Assembly: GCA_021151585.1 (NCBI GenBank)
Contig: JAGKWX010000003.1
Span: forward strand, 1 to 64,000
Source of the DNA: Alphaproteobacteria bacterium
GTDB lineage: Bacteria > Pseudomonadota > Gammaproteobacteria > JAGOUN01
Reading direction: 5' to 3'
DNA: 64,000 bases
Part shown: in pieces, positions 9,495 through 19,554 of the stretch
How the letters are laid out: each line of letters opens with the position of its first letter
Position numbering within the stretch: the stretch's first letter is position 1
Position numbers and translations under genes: made by a program
The notes under the pieces: generated by a model
The model's input: only the letters and a program-made list of their open reading frames with translations
Databases searched by the model: none
What the model was told of the DNA's origin: nothing

Positions 9495-10418
9495 TTATTT
9501 TTGTATATGCAAACGATAATGCCTAACAATAAGCGCGGCAACAATCAATGTCATCCAGCAACCAAGCTGGTTTACAAAAACATCGGAACCGGTTAAGTGA
9601 AAATGTTCAGGTTTTAGATTTAGGAAAGTGAGTTGGTTAACCAGTTGATCTAGTAAGTGGGCAAAATAACTTACCCAGTAATCAGCAGCGATGCCTGTGA
9701 TTACGCCAAGTAGCACGCCTAAATAGACCATGGTGATTGAGGAGGTGTCTTGTAATGATTCGGGTAATAAAAAGTTTAATAAAACAACAATAATAACCAA
9801 GATGAGAAAAAATGAAATTGTCGTTGCAATTGCAAGTGAGGTTGAAATTGATGAGACAACGCTCAGGGCGTGATTAAGCCACTGGCCATTCATTACCACA
9901 TCGTCAACGCCGGGTAATTTTTCTAATTCTTTGGCTAATTGATTCAGTTGATTTATGCTTTGATTCGGCGTTGCCACTTTTAACATAATGACACCTGGGA
10001 TAGGGTTTTTATTAATGTAGTCATTGATCTTTTCAATGCCTGATTGTTTTTCAAATTCTTCTAATCCTTGATCAGGAGAGATATAGGCGACAAATTCTGT
10101 ATCGCCACGTGAATTTATTCCTGCGGTTAATTCTGTTATTTTTGCATCACTTAAGCCCGGAGTCAGATAAACACTGATTTCTGTGTTTTGATTAAGAGCA
10201 TTGTTAATGCTGCCGACCCCTTGTAGTAAATAGGTTAATGTTAACGGAAGAGCTAGTAAAATTGAGGTAAATACTATTAAAATAAAAAATCCGAATAAAT
10301 GATGGCTTAACAAATCCATAGCCTGCCATAATTCAGCCATGTGGGAACGCTTGCTTTTATAGCTAGATTTTTTTGTTATTCGCGACTCTATTTGATTCGA
10401 CTTTTTATAATCTTTCAT
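9495..10418 (-). CDS. ftsX: cell division protein FtsX
   Basis: A 307-residue membrane protein of the FtsX permease family. It has a basic N-terminal cytoplasmic tail, a first membrane helix at about residues 40-68, a periplasmic domain (about 70-190, with TEISVYLTPGLSDAKI), then three C-terminal helices. With FtsE it normally controls peptidoglycan amidases at the septum. The start codon overlaps the ftsY stop (TAATG). The partner ATPase gene ftsE, usually between ftsY and ftsX, is absent here. Confidence 0.92.
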   Translation of the reverse strand: MKDYKKSNQIESRITKKSSYKSKRSHMAELWQAMDLLSHHLFGFFILIVFTSILLALPLTLTYLLQGVGSINNALNQNTEISVYLTPGLSDAKITELTAGINSRGDTEFVAYISPDQGLEEFEKQSGIEKINDYINKNPIPGVIMLKVATPNQSINQLNQLAKELEKLPGVDDVVMNGQWLNHALSVVSSISTSLAIATTISFFLILVIIVVLLNFLLPESLQDTSSITMVYLGVLLGVITGIAADYWVSYFAHLLDQLVNQLTFLNLKPEHFHLTGSDVFVNQLGCWMTLIVAALIVRHYRLHIQK

Positions 10419-11392
10419 TATTTTTGCTCTGTAAATATAGCTTTTACGACGCTTTCTGCGTCAAAAGGTTGCATGTCATCAATGTGTTCACCTACGCCTA
10501 TAAAGCGTATAGGGATTTCTAGCGTTTTCGCAATAGACAACAATATACCACCTTTGGCAGTGCCATCAAGTTTTGTCATGACAATCCCGGTAACGCCCAT
10601 GGCTGCATGAAACTCTTTGGCTTGTTGTAAAGCATTCTGACCGATACTAGCGTCTAAAACTAATAGGACTTCATGGGGCGCTTGTGAATCAATTTTTTGA
10701 ATAACCCGCTTAATTTTACTTAGTTCGGCCATTAAGCCTTGCTGAGTATGTAAACGACCAGCGGTATCAGCGATAACTATATCGGTTTTTCGAGCTTTGG
10801 CTGATTGTAAAGCATCAAAAATGACTGATGCACTATCTGCGCCATGTTGCTGCGCAATTACGGGCGTGTCATTCCGATTTCCCCACGCGGTTAATTGTTC
10901 TATTGCTGCAGCACGGAATGTATCGCCGGCAGCTAGCATGACAGATTTTCCTTCGTCTTTAAATCGTTTTGCTAATTTTCCAATCGTGGTTGTTTTTCCT
11001 GCACCGTTAATTCCAATCATTAGAATAACAAAGGGCGAATCTGCTGCCGGAATGGTTAGTATTTCTTGTCGCGCCCGCAACATATCTATCATGATTTGCT
11101 GTAATTCATGTTGCAATTCTTCGCCAGTCGTTAGTTTTTTTTGTTTTGCGTTAGATTTTAAGGTGTCAAGAATTTCGGTTGTCGCTTCTACCCCAACATC
11201 CGCTAATAACAGATGTGTTTCTAATGTTTCCAATGTTTCTTCATCAAGCTTGATTGAACCTGAGAAGAGTTGGATCAAGCCACTGCTTAATTGGCGACGT
11301 GTTTTACTAAAGCCTTGCGATAAACGTTGTAGCCATGAAGTTTTTTCTGTTGTTTCTTCATTTTTTTGGTTTTTTTTGAGAAAATTTAGCAT
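10418..11392 (-). CDS. ftsY: signal recognition particle receptor FtsY
   Basis: A 324-residue SRP-receptor GTPase that delivers ribosomes translating membrane proteins to the translocon. Visible motifs: P-loop IGINGAGKTTTIGKLA, AAGDTFRAAAIEQLT, VIADTAGRL, and TKLDGTAKGG. The N-terminal acidic region typical of enterobacterial FtsY is very short. The frame extends upstream to 11443, but MLNFLKKNQ at 11392 is preferred because the upstream extension is not FtsY-like and would meet the divergent trmB start. First gene of ftsY-ftsX. Confidence 0.95.
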   Translation of the reverse strand: MLNFLKKNQKNEETTEKTSWLQRLSQGFSKTRRQLSSGLIQLFSGSIKLDEETLETLETHLLLADVGVEATTEILDTLKSNAKQKKLTTGEELQHELQQIMIDMLRARQEILTIPAADSPFVILMIGINGAGKTTTIGKLAKRFKDEGKSVMLAAGDTFRAAAIEQLTAWGNRNDTPVIAQQHGADSASVIFDALQSAKARKTDIVIADTAGRLHTQQGLMAELSKIKRVIQKIDSQAPHEVLLVLDASIGQNALQQAKEFHAAMGVTGIVMTKLDGTAKGGILLSIAKTLEIPIRFIGVGEHIDDMQPFDAESVVKAIFTEQK

Positions 11393-11441
11393 AATACAAC
11401 CATCTGTCTTTTTATGACCTAAATAATACTGAGAAATACAC

Positions 11442-12119
11442 ATGAATTCTACCTATATTCGGCGCATCAAATCCTTTGTTAAACGCGAAGGGCGTTTCAC
11501 GACTGCGCAGGCTACAGCCTTGCAAGAGAATTGGTCAATCTATGGTTTGGAATGTGATCAAGGTTTGATATCGCCTGAAAAAGTTTTTGGCCGTGAAGCT
11601 CCAGTAGTTATTGAAATTGGTTTTGGTATGGGCGCGTCATTTTTGGAAACAATACAACAGTATCCAGAAAATAATTTTATCGGTATTGAGGTACATCGAC
11701 CTGGGGTGGGGGCATTTTTGCATCAGGCACATCATCGAGGGCTAAAAAATGTTCGCGTCTATTGTCATGATGCTGTAGAGATTTTTAAGGAATGCGTTGT
11801 CGATGCTAGCGTTGATAAAGTGTGTATATTTTTCCCTGATCCATGGCCAAAAAAGCGCCATCACAAGCGTCGATTGGTTCAAGTCGAATTTGTTGAGTTG
11901 ATTGCGCAAAAATTAAAACCAGGTGGTATTTTACATCTCGCCACAGATTGGGAAGATTACGCACAACATATGTTGACAGTGTTGCGCGTTTCATCGTTAA
12001 AAAATACGTCTTCGACAAATGACTTTGTTCCGCGTCCTGAAACTCGCCATATCACTAAATATGAACATCGTGGTGAGCGTTTAGGTCATGTCGTTCGAGA
12101 TTTGGTTTTTCAAAAGTAA
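11442..12119 (+). CDS. trmB: tRNA (guanine-N7-)-methyltransferase
   Basis: A 225-residue SAM-dependent enzyme forming m7G46 in tRNA. It has the SAM-binding IEIGFGMGASFLE and the family signature FFPDPWPKKRHHKRRL near residues 127-142. It is divergent from ftsY, and its 3' end overlaps that of rsmD by 39 bp on the opposite strand. In many relatives rsmD lies directly beside ftsY; trmB is interposed here. Confidence 0.95.
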   Translation: MNSTYIRRIKSFVKREGRFTTAQATALQENWSIYGLECDQGLISPEKVFGREAPVVIEIGFGMGASFLETIQQYPENNFIGIEVHRPGVGAFLHQAHHRGLKNVRVYCHDAVEIFKECVVDASVDKVCIFFPDPWPKKRHHKRRLVQVEFVELIAQKLKPGGILHLATDWEDYAQHMLTVLRVSSLKNTSSTNDFVPRPETRHITKYEHRGERLGHVVRDLVFQK

Positions 12120-12662
12120 GCCGTAGGCAACGTGCTTTGTTTTTTTCATGCGAAATATTTGCCAGGCATCGTTAACAGGCAGGTCGTGGTGTGCATCTGT
12201 TTCAAAATAGATAACAGTTGATGGCTTGATGACTGAGCTGTTTTCTAACATGACTAGTGTTTTTTCTACTAAATCACTGTTAAACGGCGGGTCTAGAAAA
12301 ATAATATCGAAAGCATGTTCATGTTGTAATGAGTGCAATGCCTGCGGCATGCTTGCTTGCAGGCAATCATAATTTGACGCATCAAAAACGTTTAAATTTT
12401 TTTTAATTTGCAGTAATGTTTGTTGATGCTGATCGATAAACGTCACATGCTTGGCTCCTCGTGATAGCGCCTCTATGCCTAATGCGCCGCTGCCTGCAAA
12501 AGCATCTAAACATCGCGCATCATGGATATGTGTTTGCAACCAATTAAATAAGGTTTCACGAATTTGATCCAGAGTCGGCCTAATCGTTGCGTTGGCAGAA
12601 AAACCAAGTTTACGTCCGCGCCAACGGCCGCCAATGATTCGAATCGAGTTAGTTAATGCCAT
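12081..12662 (-). CDS. rsmD: 16S rRNA (guanine(966)-N2)-methyltransferase
   Basis: A 193-residue methyltransferase acting on G966 of 16S rRNA. Motifs: IRIIGGRWRGRKL at the N-terminus, RPTLDQIRETLFNWL, the SAM site LDAFAGSGALGIEALSRGA, and the catalytic IIFLDPPFN near residue 125. It ends within the trmB 3' end on the opposite strand. Confidence 0.95.
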   Translation of the reverse strand: MALTNSIRIIGGRWRGRKLGFSANATIRPTLDQIRETLFNWLQTHIHDARCLDAFAGSGALGIEALSRGAKHVTFIDQHQQTLLQIKKNLNVFDASNYDCLQASMPQALHSLQHEHAFDIIFLDPPFNSDLVEKTLVMLENSSVIKPSTVIYFETDAHHDLPVNDAWQIFRMKKTKHVAYGLLLKNQISNDMT

Positions 12663-12749
12663 AAATGGTTAGTATTTTTTTAGCGTACGCATAATATAAC
12701 ATAAAATACTAGTATCAAAATCCCCTAATGGCTCTTTGCTGGTTTTAAT

Positions 12750-14219
12750 TTAGCGTTCTAATGGGCCAACTTCGATAATTTTCATCGTATTAGTTCTGCC
12801 ATGAATACCGGCCATATCACCTTTGGTTAAGATGACGCGATCGCCTTCTTTTAACAAGCCTAAGCGTTGTAAAGTGGCAATAGCTTCTTTATTGATATCG
12901 CGTTTTTCAACTTTTGTCGCATCAAAGTGAATAGGGTAAACGCCGCGATATAAGGCAACGATACGCTGCGTTGCAACATGGCGACTCAAGGCATAAATAG
13001 GAAGGTGCGCACGCACGCGGGACATCCACAACGGTGTCGAACCAGATTCTGTCATTGCGATAATGGCAGTGATATTTAAATGATTAGCTGTATACATGGT
13101 GGCGCGCGCTATGGCTTCATCAACATTTTTCACCATACCATCCTCATCATGAGTTTTTACTGTGCCGCTCATATCAGGATTTTCTTCAACCGTTAACGCG
13201 ATGCGAGTCATGGTTTCTACGGCTTTATCTGGATATTTCCCTGTTGCTGTTTCAGCGGATAACATCACAGCATCGGTTGCGTCAAGAACTGCATTCGCAA
13301 CATCGGAGACTTCCGCACGCGTCGGAACGGGGCAAGTAATCATGGATTCTAGCATTTGTGTTGCAGTGATCACTGGCTTATTTAATGCACGGGCGCGCAT
13401 AATAATACGTTTTTGTACTGCGGGTACTTCTGCGTCACCAATTTCAACAGCTAAATCACCGCGTGCAACCATAACACCGTCTGAGGCTTTGATGATGTCA
13501 TCGATCACAGGAACCGCTTCAGCACGTTCGATTTTTGCAATAATTTTTGCATTACCACCGGCGGCTTTGATTAAAATGCGTGCTTCAAAAATATCTGCTG
13601 CCGAGCGCGGAAAAGAAACAGCAATATAATCCGCACCCAATTTCAACGCTGTTTTTAAATCTTCACAATCTTTTTCAGTTAACGCAGGTGCAGATAATCC
13701 ACCGCCTTGACGATTGATGCCTTTATTATTAGATAATTCGCCGCCATCAACAACGACGCAGGTAATGCGCGGGCCTTCAACATGTTTCACTGATAGGATG
13801 ATTTTTCCGTCGTCCAGAAGCAAAGTATCTCCGGTATGAACATCATATGGCAGTTCTTTGTAATCAATGCCAACGTGATGCTCATCGCCTTCTTCTGATG
13901 CAAGTGAGGCATCAAGAATAAAGGTTTGTCCATCGTGTAATTGAATTTTTTTATTTTTAAAGCGCGCGACACGAATTTTAGGCCCTTGCAGATCGGCCAA
14001 AATTGCAACTTCTGTTTGTAATTCTGCGGCAATTTTGCGTACTGTAATAATACGCTTGGTGTGATCTTCGACCGATCCGTGTGAAAAATTAGCGCGAAAG
14101 ACACTGGCTCCTGCGATCATAACCTTGCGTAACATGGCTTCATTGTCTAAAGATGGGCCAAGTGTGACCACGATTTTTGTTAATTTATTCGTTTTTAATT
14201 CATTAAATTTCAAGGTCAT
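12750..14219 (-). CDS. pyk: pyruvate kinase
   Basis: A 489-residue glycolytic enzyme converting phosphoenolpyruvate and ADP to pyruvate and ATP. Motifs: TKIVVTLGPSLDNEAML, ILADLQGPKIRV, KIERAEAV (catalytic Lys), MVARGDLAVEIG, and the signature KPVITATQMLESMI. The sequence is closest in style to type II (PykA) enzymes. Its ATG overlaps the pgk stop as ATGA, so pgk-pyk is a coupled glycolytic operon transcribed leftwards. Confidence 0.96.
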   Translation of the reverse strand: MTLKFNELKTNKLTKIVVTLGPSLDNEAMLRKVMIAGASVFRANFSHGSVEDHTKRIITVRKIAAELQTEVAILADLQGPKIRVARFKNKKIQLHDGQTFILDASLASEEGDEHHVGIDYKELPYDVHTGDTLLLDDGKIILSVKHVEGPRITCVVVDGGELSNNKGINRQGGGLSAPALTEKDCEDLKTALKLGADYIAVSFPRSAADIFEARILIKAAGGNAKIIAKIERAEAVPVIDDIIKASDGVMVARGDLAVEIGDAEVPAVQKRIIMRARALNKPVITATQMLESMITCPVPTRAEVSDVANAVLDATDAVMLSAETATGKYPDKAVETMTRIALTVEENPDMSGTVKTHDEDGMVKNVDEAIARATMYTANHLNITAIIAMTESGSTPLWMSRVRAHLPIYALSRHVATQRIVALYRGVYPIHFDATKVEKRDINKEAIATLQRLGLLKEGDRVILTKGDMAGIHGRTNTMKIIEVGPLER

Positions 14220-15397
14220 AATGTTCTCTCTTTTGCATGTTTTTCAAGGGCGACAACAGCGGGCAAGGCTGCTCCTTCTAAGAGGCTTAGAAAAGCCCCG
14301 CCGCCCGTGGATATGTAAGAAATTTTTTCAGTTAAGCCAAAAGTATTGATCGCAGAAATCGTATCACCGCCACCACCGATGCTAAAGGCTTTGCTGCGTG
14401 CAATCGCTTCGCCAAGTGCGCGTGTGCCATGGCTAAATTGCTCAATTTCAAAAGCGCCGACGGGCCCGTTCCACAAAATTGTACCAGCTTTTTCGATAAA
14501 GCTAGCGTACAAAGCTTGTGTTTGTGGGCCAATATCCAGAATTCTTTCTTCTTCATCAATTTGATCTATTTCTTTAATATAGCTTTCTGAGTCTGCAGAA
14601 AATTTTTCTGCGACGATAACATCAATCGGCATGGGAATGTTTGCCCGAGTCGCGCTGTTCAGCAGTCTATCAGCCTCATCAATTAAGTCTGGTTCATATA
14701 AGGATGTTCCAACGTCATAGCCTTGTGCGGCAAGAAATGTATTTGCGATGCCGCCACCGACAATCAGGGTGTCAACTTTTTTTGCTAATGCGTCTAAAAC
14801 AGGCAGCTTGGTTGAAATTTTGGAGCCGCCGACAATGGCAACTACTGGAAGTTTTGGTGATTCCAGGCCTTGCTTTAATGCATGCAATTCTTGGGCTAGT
14901 AATGGGCCAGCGCATGCAATTGTCGCAAATTGAATAATGCCGCAGGTGGATGCTTCGGCTCGATGAGCGGTGGCGAAAGCATCCATCACAAACACGTCAC
15001 AAAGTGAGGCCATGCGCTTAGATAGTTCAGCATCGTTGGCTTTTTCGCCGCGATTAAAGCGAACATTTTCACATAAAACAATGTGCCCGGGTTCAACATC
15101 AACCCCAGATAGCCAATCTTGGATCAGGGGTACGTGCGTATCTAGCAGCTCAGATAAGCGTTCAGCTACTGGCGCCAAGCTATAATTGTCATCAAACAGC
15201 CCTTCTTCTGGGCGACCTAAATGCGATAACACCATGACTCGTGCACCAGCTGCTAATGCTGCTTTGAGCGTTGGAATAGCTTCACGAATGCGGATATCAC
15301 TGGTGATTTGCCCTTGGACCATCGGAACGTTTAAGTCTTCGCGAATTAGGACGCGTTGGTTATTTAAATCAATATCGCTCATATGGATGATAGACAT
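14216..15397 (-). CDS. pgk: phosphoglycerate kinase
   Basis: A 393-residue glycolytic kinase making ATP from 1,3-bisphosphoglycerate. Motifs: RVLIREDLNVPM, VLSHLGRPEEG, CENVRFNRGEKAND, IVGGSKISTKLPVLD, WNGPVGAFE, and the nucleotide-binding IGGGGDTISAI followed by ISTGGGAFLSLLEG. An AGGGGCC ribosome-binding site stands just before the ATG. It is the first gene of pgk-pyk; gap and fba are not adjacent in this window. Confidence 0.97.
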   Translation of the reverse strand: MSIIHMSDIDLNNQRVLIREDLNVPMVQGQITSDIRIREAIPTLKAALAAGARVMVLSHLGRPEEGLFDDNYSLAPVAERLSELLDTHVPLIQDWLSGVDVEPGHIVLCENVRFNRGEKANDAELSKRMASLCDVFVMDAFATAHRAEASTCGIIQFATIACAGPLLAQELHALKQGLESPKLPVVAIVGGSKISTKLPVLDALAKKVDTLIVGGGIANTFLAAQGYDVGTSLYEPDLIDEADRLLNSATRANIPMPIDVIVAEKFSADSESYIKEIDQIDEEERILDIGPQTQALYASFIEKAGTILWNGPVGAFEIEQFSHGTRALGEAIARSKAFSIGGGGDTISAINTFGLTEKISYISTGGGAFLSLLEGAALPAVVALEKHAKERTL

Positions 15398-15828
15398 ACT
15401 GGCCCCTTAGTGAAGGTTTTTTGAGTTGATTTATTCTAAATTCAGCAGTTAAATTCCGTCATTGAATGCCGCTGTGCTGAATTTAGGCAGTTTTCTTCGG
15501 ATTTCTCGTTACTGGATTGCCGATAGCTTCTTTTTAGAAAAAATCCCAACAAAACTACTTATATTACATACAGCGCGATTGATTATTACGATTTTAATGA
15601 CTAAATTTAGATTCAGAGATTTTGAGGAGAAATGAGTAGAAATGCAAGAAAATCACATTGTTTTTCTCACGAGATTGTAATTTTTATTGCTCCTAAGAAA
15701 AAATGCTATAAAATACAATTAAGTTTGAGTTTTTTAATTATCCCCCCAATTTTCCCTTATAATATTGTCTTAAGAAAACACAGTTATTATCGCGCGCAAT
15801 AAATATAAAAAAACAAAAGTAGAGAATC
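15398..15828. promoter_or_regulatory. 431-bp divergent spacer with a perfect inverted repeat and a likely -10 box
   Basis: The spacer lies between the divergent pgk and 1241-residue-protein genes. CTAAATTCAGCA (15436-15447) and TGCTGAATTTAG (15475-15486) form a perfect 12-bp inverted repeat with a 27-bp loop, nearer to pgk. TATAAT at 15758-15763 is a candidate -10 for the plus-strand gene, but no good -35 stands at the proper distance. No open frame worth reporting, and no paired CTTAATATT (PmrA-type) repeat, was seen. Confidence 0.45.
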
Positions 15829-18800
15829 ATGCTTCAAGGATTAGCACAAATACTCACCAAAACCGTTGGGGCAAGATCTGTAGAAACGCAAGAACGTTTG
15901 TCCACGCTTTATGAAGAAGAGCAAAGAAGAGATGCGGAAAGAGTTGCTGAACAAGCGCGTCTTGCGACGGAACCAGAAATTGCAAGGACGTTGAGAAAAA
16001 CGTTTGAAACTATTGATCAGGTTTTATTATTGCTCGAGGGGGTTTTTCAAGAATTATTCGCTGGCGTTGATTTTCGTCATTATAAGCCTTTTTTGGATGA
16101 AGAATTTGACCAGGATACAACGAATACGCTCGAAACATCCTTCAATATGTTTGATAAAATAGTATTGCCAGAAAAAGCATCAGATATTTTTGCGAATTTA
16201 AAAGCATGGCATCAATCTATTATTCGACTCAGCGCATTATGGGAAGATGTGTTTAGTTATTACATTAAAGTGGAGCGTAATTCTTATCCATTTTCATTTC
16301 AGCCAATTTTCAAGTTGTATACTTTTTACAGAGCTTTAGATGAGATGACAAAGTCGAAAATAAAAGAGCAATTTCATAATTATATGATTGATAGTTCTTT
16401 AACTATTTCGCACGAACAGGAGTTGGAGATTACACTATTTGTTGAGGCCCTGGAATGTTTTGCCGCAAGAATTATTGTTTTGTATCACATGTTCAGTCAA
16501 TTACATCAGCATGTTAAACAAATAGAAATGCTTGCTGGCAAAGCAAGGGTTGAATTGCTAGAAGTAGGGTATGAGAGAGCTGCTCTCAATATACAAAATA
16601 TCAGCGATAGAGATATTCCATATGATTTAATCGAAGAGCGTGATAGAGCGCAACGTGTATTCAATCAGTTTTCTAAGAAAGCCGATGAGATAACTAAAGC
16701 GATAGCCGGTTATGAAGAGCAGTTGCTAGCTGTTAAGGAATACAAACATATAAGCATTGATGAGGCCATGGAGAATATTCTTAATCGGGAGGAATTCAAC
16801 GCGGAGCAAGTGCGAGAAATATTTTCAGGAGAGGTTGAGATAGATGAAGAGGCGAGCAAGCGTCTACAAGCAATTCTTGAGAGCGCTGCGCAAAAATTGC
16901 TTGATATTGCATTGCAAAAAATGGAAAACTTGAGACCGCAAGTTGAGCAAGCGAAACATGAGTTAATCAGTGCCGCAGCGGCTGTTTTGCAGGCTAAAGA
17001 AGATGTGCTCAAAAAAAAACGTGAGCTGGAAGCAAATAGAAAAGTCGCCTTTGCAGAGTTACAGGAAAGACAAAAGAGTGTTCAAGAGCTGAAGCAACAG
17101 GCGTACACACGAGCCATGGAATTTTTTTCAGAATATGTAAAACGACTAAATTCGGCAAATGAATTAAAATTTTCTACTATTATCCAAGCGAGTTTGTCAG
17201 ATCTTAGCGCGGATATGCTAAATCTTTTCTTGCAAGATTGTTGTCAAGATTTGTCCGATGAGAGATTGGCTTGGATAAAGTCATTGATCACACATAAAGT
17301 TCGTTCTTTGCAAGCCGTATTAACTATAGCCGATGATGGTCGTGTTGCAATTGTATTGCAGGACACTCAGCATGAAATGTTAGAAAACTTTTACATTTAT
17401 GTGAATGGTAGTCCTCGTGGCACGTTAATGATATCGTTTGATCAATATGTCTCTAGCAGAATTCTTTCAGATTATCTGAAGAAAGTTCAAGCGAGTACGG
17501 TGCAGGGTATGTCAAATGACAGAGTACAACTTGCTGCATTGCTGCAACAAGTGATAGAAACTCAAGTGGAATCTCATGCTCATACTGCATTGCCACATAT
17601 GAATAGTGCCACGATATCGTTGTTTGGTTTTTATGTGCTGATGTTTGTATATTTAGGAAGAGCAAGCCGTTTACGTGAAAGTTTAGTTAACATGTTGCAA
17701 CTGATGTTGGGTTATGACTTGCAAGCGTGTGATAAAGTTTATGCAGAACTATCTCGACAACAACTTGTTGAAGAGGGCGAGTTAATGATAAGAGCATCAC
17801 AGTATACGAGAACACCGAGTATTTATGAAAGCGTATTTAGCCCAGCTCCGAATAAAGCAGTAGAGATTCTTGGGTATATATTTTCTGAAAATCGCGTGGA
17901 GGAAGACTTGGCGATAGATCGAAATTATCCATATAAAAAAGTCAAACTTACAGACGCTGGGAGCGATTTATTAATCCAGGAATTGCGTAAACCAAGGTAT
18001 ATGGTTCAGATAGACGCATTAATTCTTATCCCCAACATCGATGATGTGATTTATGCGGATGAAGAGGATAAAGCACAGAAGCAAGCTGAGCACAATATTG
18101 GCCGTAAACGTATGAAACGACTGGCAGAATTATTGGATCAATTGCCGTGGCGTTGCCGATCAGAGTTGCTGCAATTTCCTGCAATTCAGTTGATGATGAT
18201 TAGAGCGCAAACTGCAGTATATCAGCGCAAATTATTCGGTGAAAAAAGTACACATACTGGCAGGGTCATGGCTAAGGTGGTGTCTATTTTCCGCGGCGAT
18301 GAGCCTTTGAAAGCAAAAATAGAATTTCTTCAAGCTATTTTTGCAGATATTCATTATATGTACACAGCTCATGAGAAGCCTGCAAACACCAAGTTAGAGT
18401 GTAATGTATTAATAAAAGTATATCGTAAATTTCATCAGGTGAATAAAGATGATTCTGATTTATTAATCAGTGATGTTATTAAACCTTGGTTTGATAAAAA
18501 TATTGTTGATCAAGATATGATTCGTTTAATGGGTTGGTTGACCAATCCACAGCTGCAGTTTTTTTGTGCTTTACTTGGGCCAACTTTTCTTGATGATATT
18601 GCCCGCTTTCGAGCGATGAATAAAGATACAGTCGGTCAGTTTGACCGTATTATCATTGATCAAAAACCGTCTATTATCAAACAAGCTCCGCAGACTACGC
18701 AGATTGTTTCTGAGGGTCAGATAATACTTATGCTGGCTTGTCAAATGGCTGCTCTGACATTCAAACAACAAATATGTCAAACTCATAATACATATCTTAT

Positions 18801-19554
18801 TGTCGAAGCGAGTCGCCATAATTGGTTTTTGCAATTGTATTTTTTAGAGATTATTCTTGTTCATAAAAAAATACTTCCTGAGTGTCGAAGAGAATGTGAT
18901 GCGGGCCTTGCTCGGGTTCGAGAGCGAAGAATGTTACAGGTATTTAAACGTCTTATTGAGCATCATTTTCATCTTTCTGCTTGGATGGAGAACGCATTTA
19001 GCAATGGTCGCAAAGATATTAGCAATACCATAAACGACAAATCTGATGCAGAGCTTGAAAAAGGCGCGTATCTTTTGACAGTTATATTTTTTTATATTTT
19101 GTTTATGCAAGAAAGCGCTACTGCTGCAAAAAGCGGCAACTCCAGTGATGCGCCGTTTTTTCTGGAATTAGCAAAGCATTTTCATTGCATTGCAGGTATG
19201 ATGGGTATGATAGTGGAAGAAGAATATAAAGCTATTTTTTTTGCTATGGCTATACATCTATTCACGGCCTATTCTGAAGATTTGTTATTAACTACGGGTA
19301 TTGAAGCGTTGCAAAAATTTTCTAATCCGGCAGGTGTTCTCAATGTTATTAAAGGTAGCGCTCAAGCCGAGCTAGATTCTGGATTTTACCCTACAGCGCG
19401 AGGTGTTCAAGTGATATTATTGAACGGTGTGGTAAATAAGGTTTTTGCTGGTGATGGCGCCGAGTTTTTTGCTAATAATTTAAGGCCTGATACGCATGCA
19501 GTTAGTATGGGTGTCAAGCTTGCCGTAAACAGTGCTGTGGTTAGTAAAGCATAA
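15829..19554 (+). CDS. orphan 1241-residue helical/coiled-coil protein, candidate secreted effector
   Basis: I do not recognise this protein. It is 1241 residues, apparently almost entirely alpha-helical, with no signal peptide. There is a long Glu/Lys/Gln-rich coiled-coil region at about residues 269-425 (from EERDRAQRVFNQFSKKADE to VQELKQQAYTRAMEFF). The remainder consists of mixed helical segments with isolated hydrophobic stretches (such as ISLFGFYVLMFVYLG near residue 600) that look buried rather than clearly transmembrane. The C-terminus, SMGVKLAVNSAVVSKA, is rich in small residues with hydrophobics near the end, compatible with but not proof of a type IV secretion signal. It is a single gene between pgk and a zinc-finger gene. 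Confidence 0.8.
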   Translation: MLQGLAQILTKTVGARSVETQERLSTLYEEEQRRDAERVAEQARLATEPEIARTLRKTFETIDQVLLLLEGVFQELFAGVDFRHYKPFLDEEFDQDTTNTLETSFNMFDKIVLPEKASDIFANLKAWHQSIIRLSALWEDVFSYYIKVERNSYPFSFQPIFKLYTFYRALDEMTKSKIKEQFHNYMIDSSLTISHEQELEITLFVEALECFAARIIVLYHMFSQLHQHVKQIEMLAGKARVELLEVGYERAALNIQNISDRDIPYDLIEERDRAQRVFNQFSKKADEITKAIAGYEEQLLAVKEYKHISIDEAMENILNREEFNAEQVREIFSGEVEIDEEASKRLQAILESAAQKLLDIALQKMENLRPQVEQAKHELISAAAAVLQAKEDVLKKKRELEANRKVAFAELQERQKSVQELKQQAYTRAMEFFSEYVKRLNSANELKFSTIIQASLSDLSADMLNLFLQDCCQDLSDERLAWIKSLITHKVRSLQAVLTIADDGRVAIVLQDTQHEMLENFYIYVNGSPRGTLMISFDQYVSSRILSDYLKKVQASTVQGMSNDRVQLAALLQQVIETQVESHAHTALPHMNSATISLFGFYVLMFVYLGRASRLRESLVNMLQLMLGYDLQACDKVYAELSRQQLVEEGELMIRASQYTRTPSIYESVFSPAPNKAVEILGYIFSENRVEEDLAIDRNYPYKKVKLTDAGSDLLIQELRKPRYMVQIDALILIPNIDDVIYADEEDKAQKQAEHNIGRKRMKRLAELLDQLPWRCRSELLQFPAIQLMMIRAQTAVYQRKLFGEKSTHTGRVMAKVVSIFRGDEPLKAKIEFLQAIFADIHYMYTAHEKPANTKLECNVLIKVYRKFHQVNKDDSDLLISDVIKPWFDKNIVDQDMIRLMGWLTNPQLQFFCALLGPTFLDDIARFRAMNKDTVGQFDRIIIDQKPSIIKQAPQTTQIVSEGQIILMLACQMAALTFKQQICQTHNTYLIVEASRHNWFLQLYFLEIILVHKKILPECRRECDAGLARVRERRMLQVFKRLIEHHFHLSAWMENAFSNGRKDISNTINDKSDAELEKGAYLLTVIFFYILFMQESATAAKSGNSSDAPFFLELAKHFHCIAGMMGMIVEEEYKAIFFAMAIHLFTAYSEDLLLTTGIEALQKFSNPAGVLNVIKGSAQAELDSGFYPTARGVQVILLNGVVNKVFAGDGAEFFANNLRPDTHAVSMGVKLAVNSAVVSKA

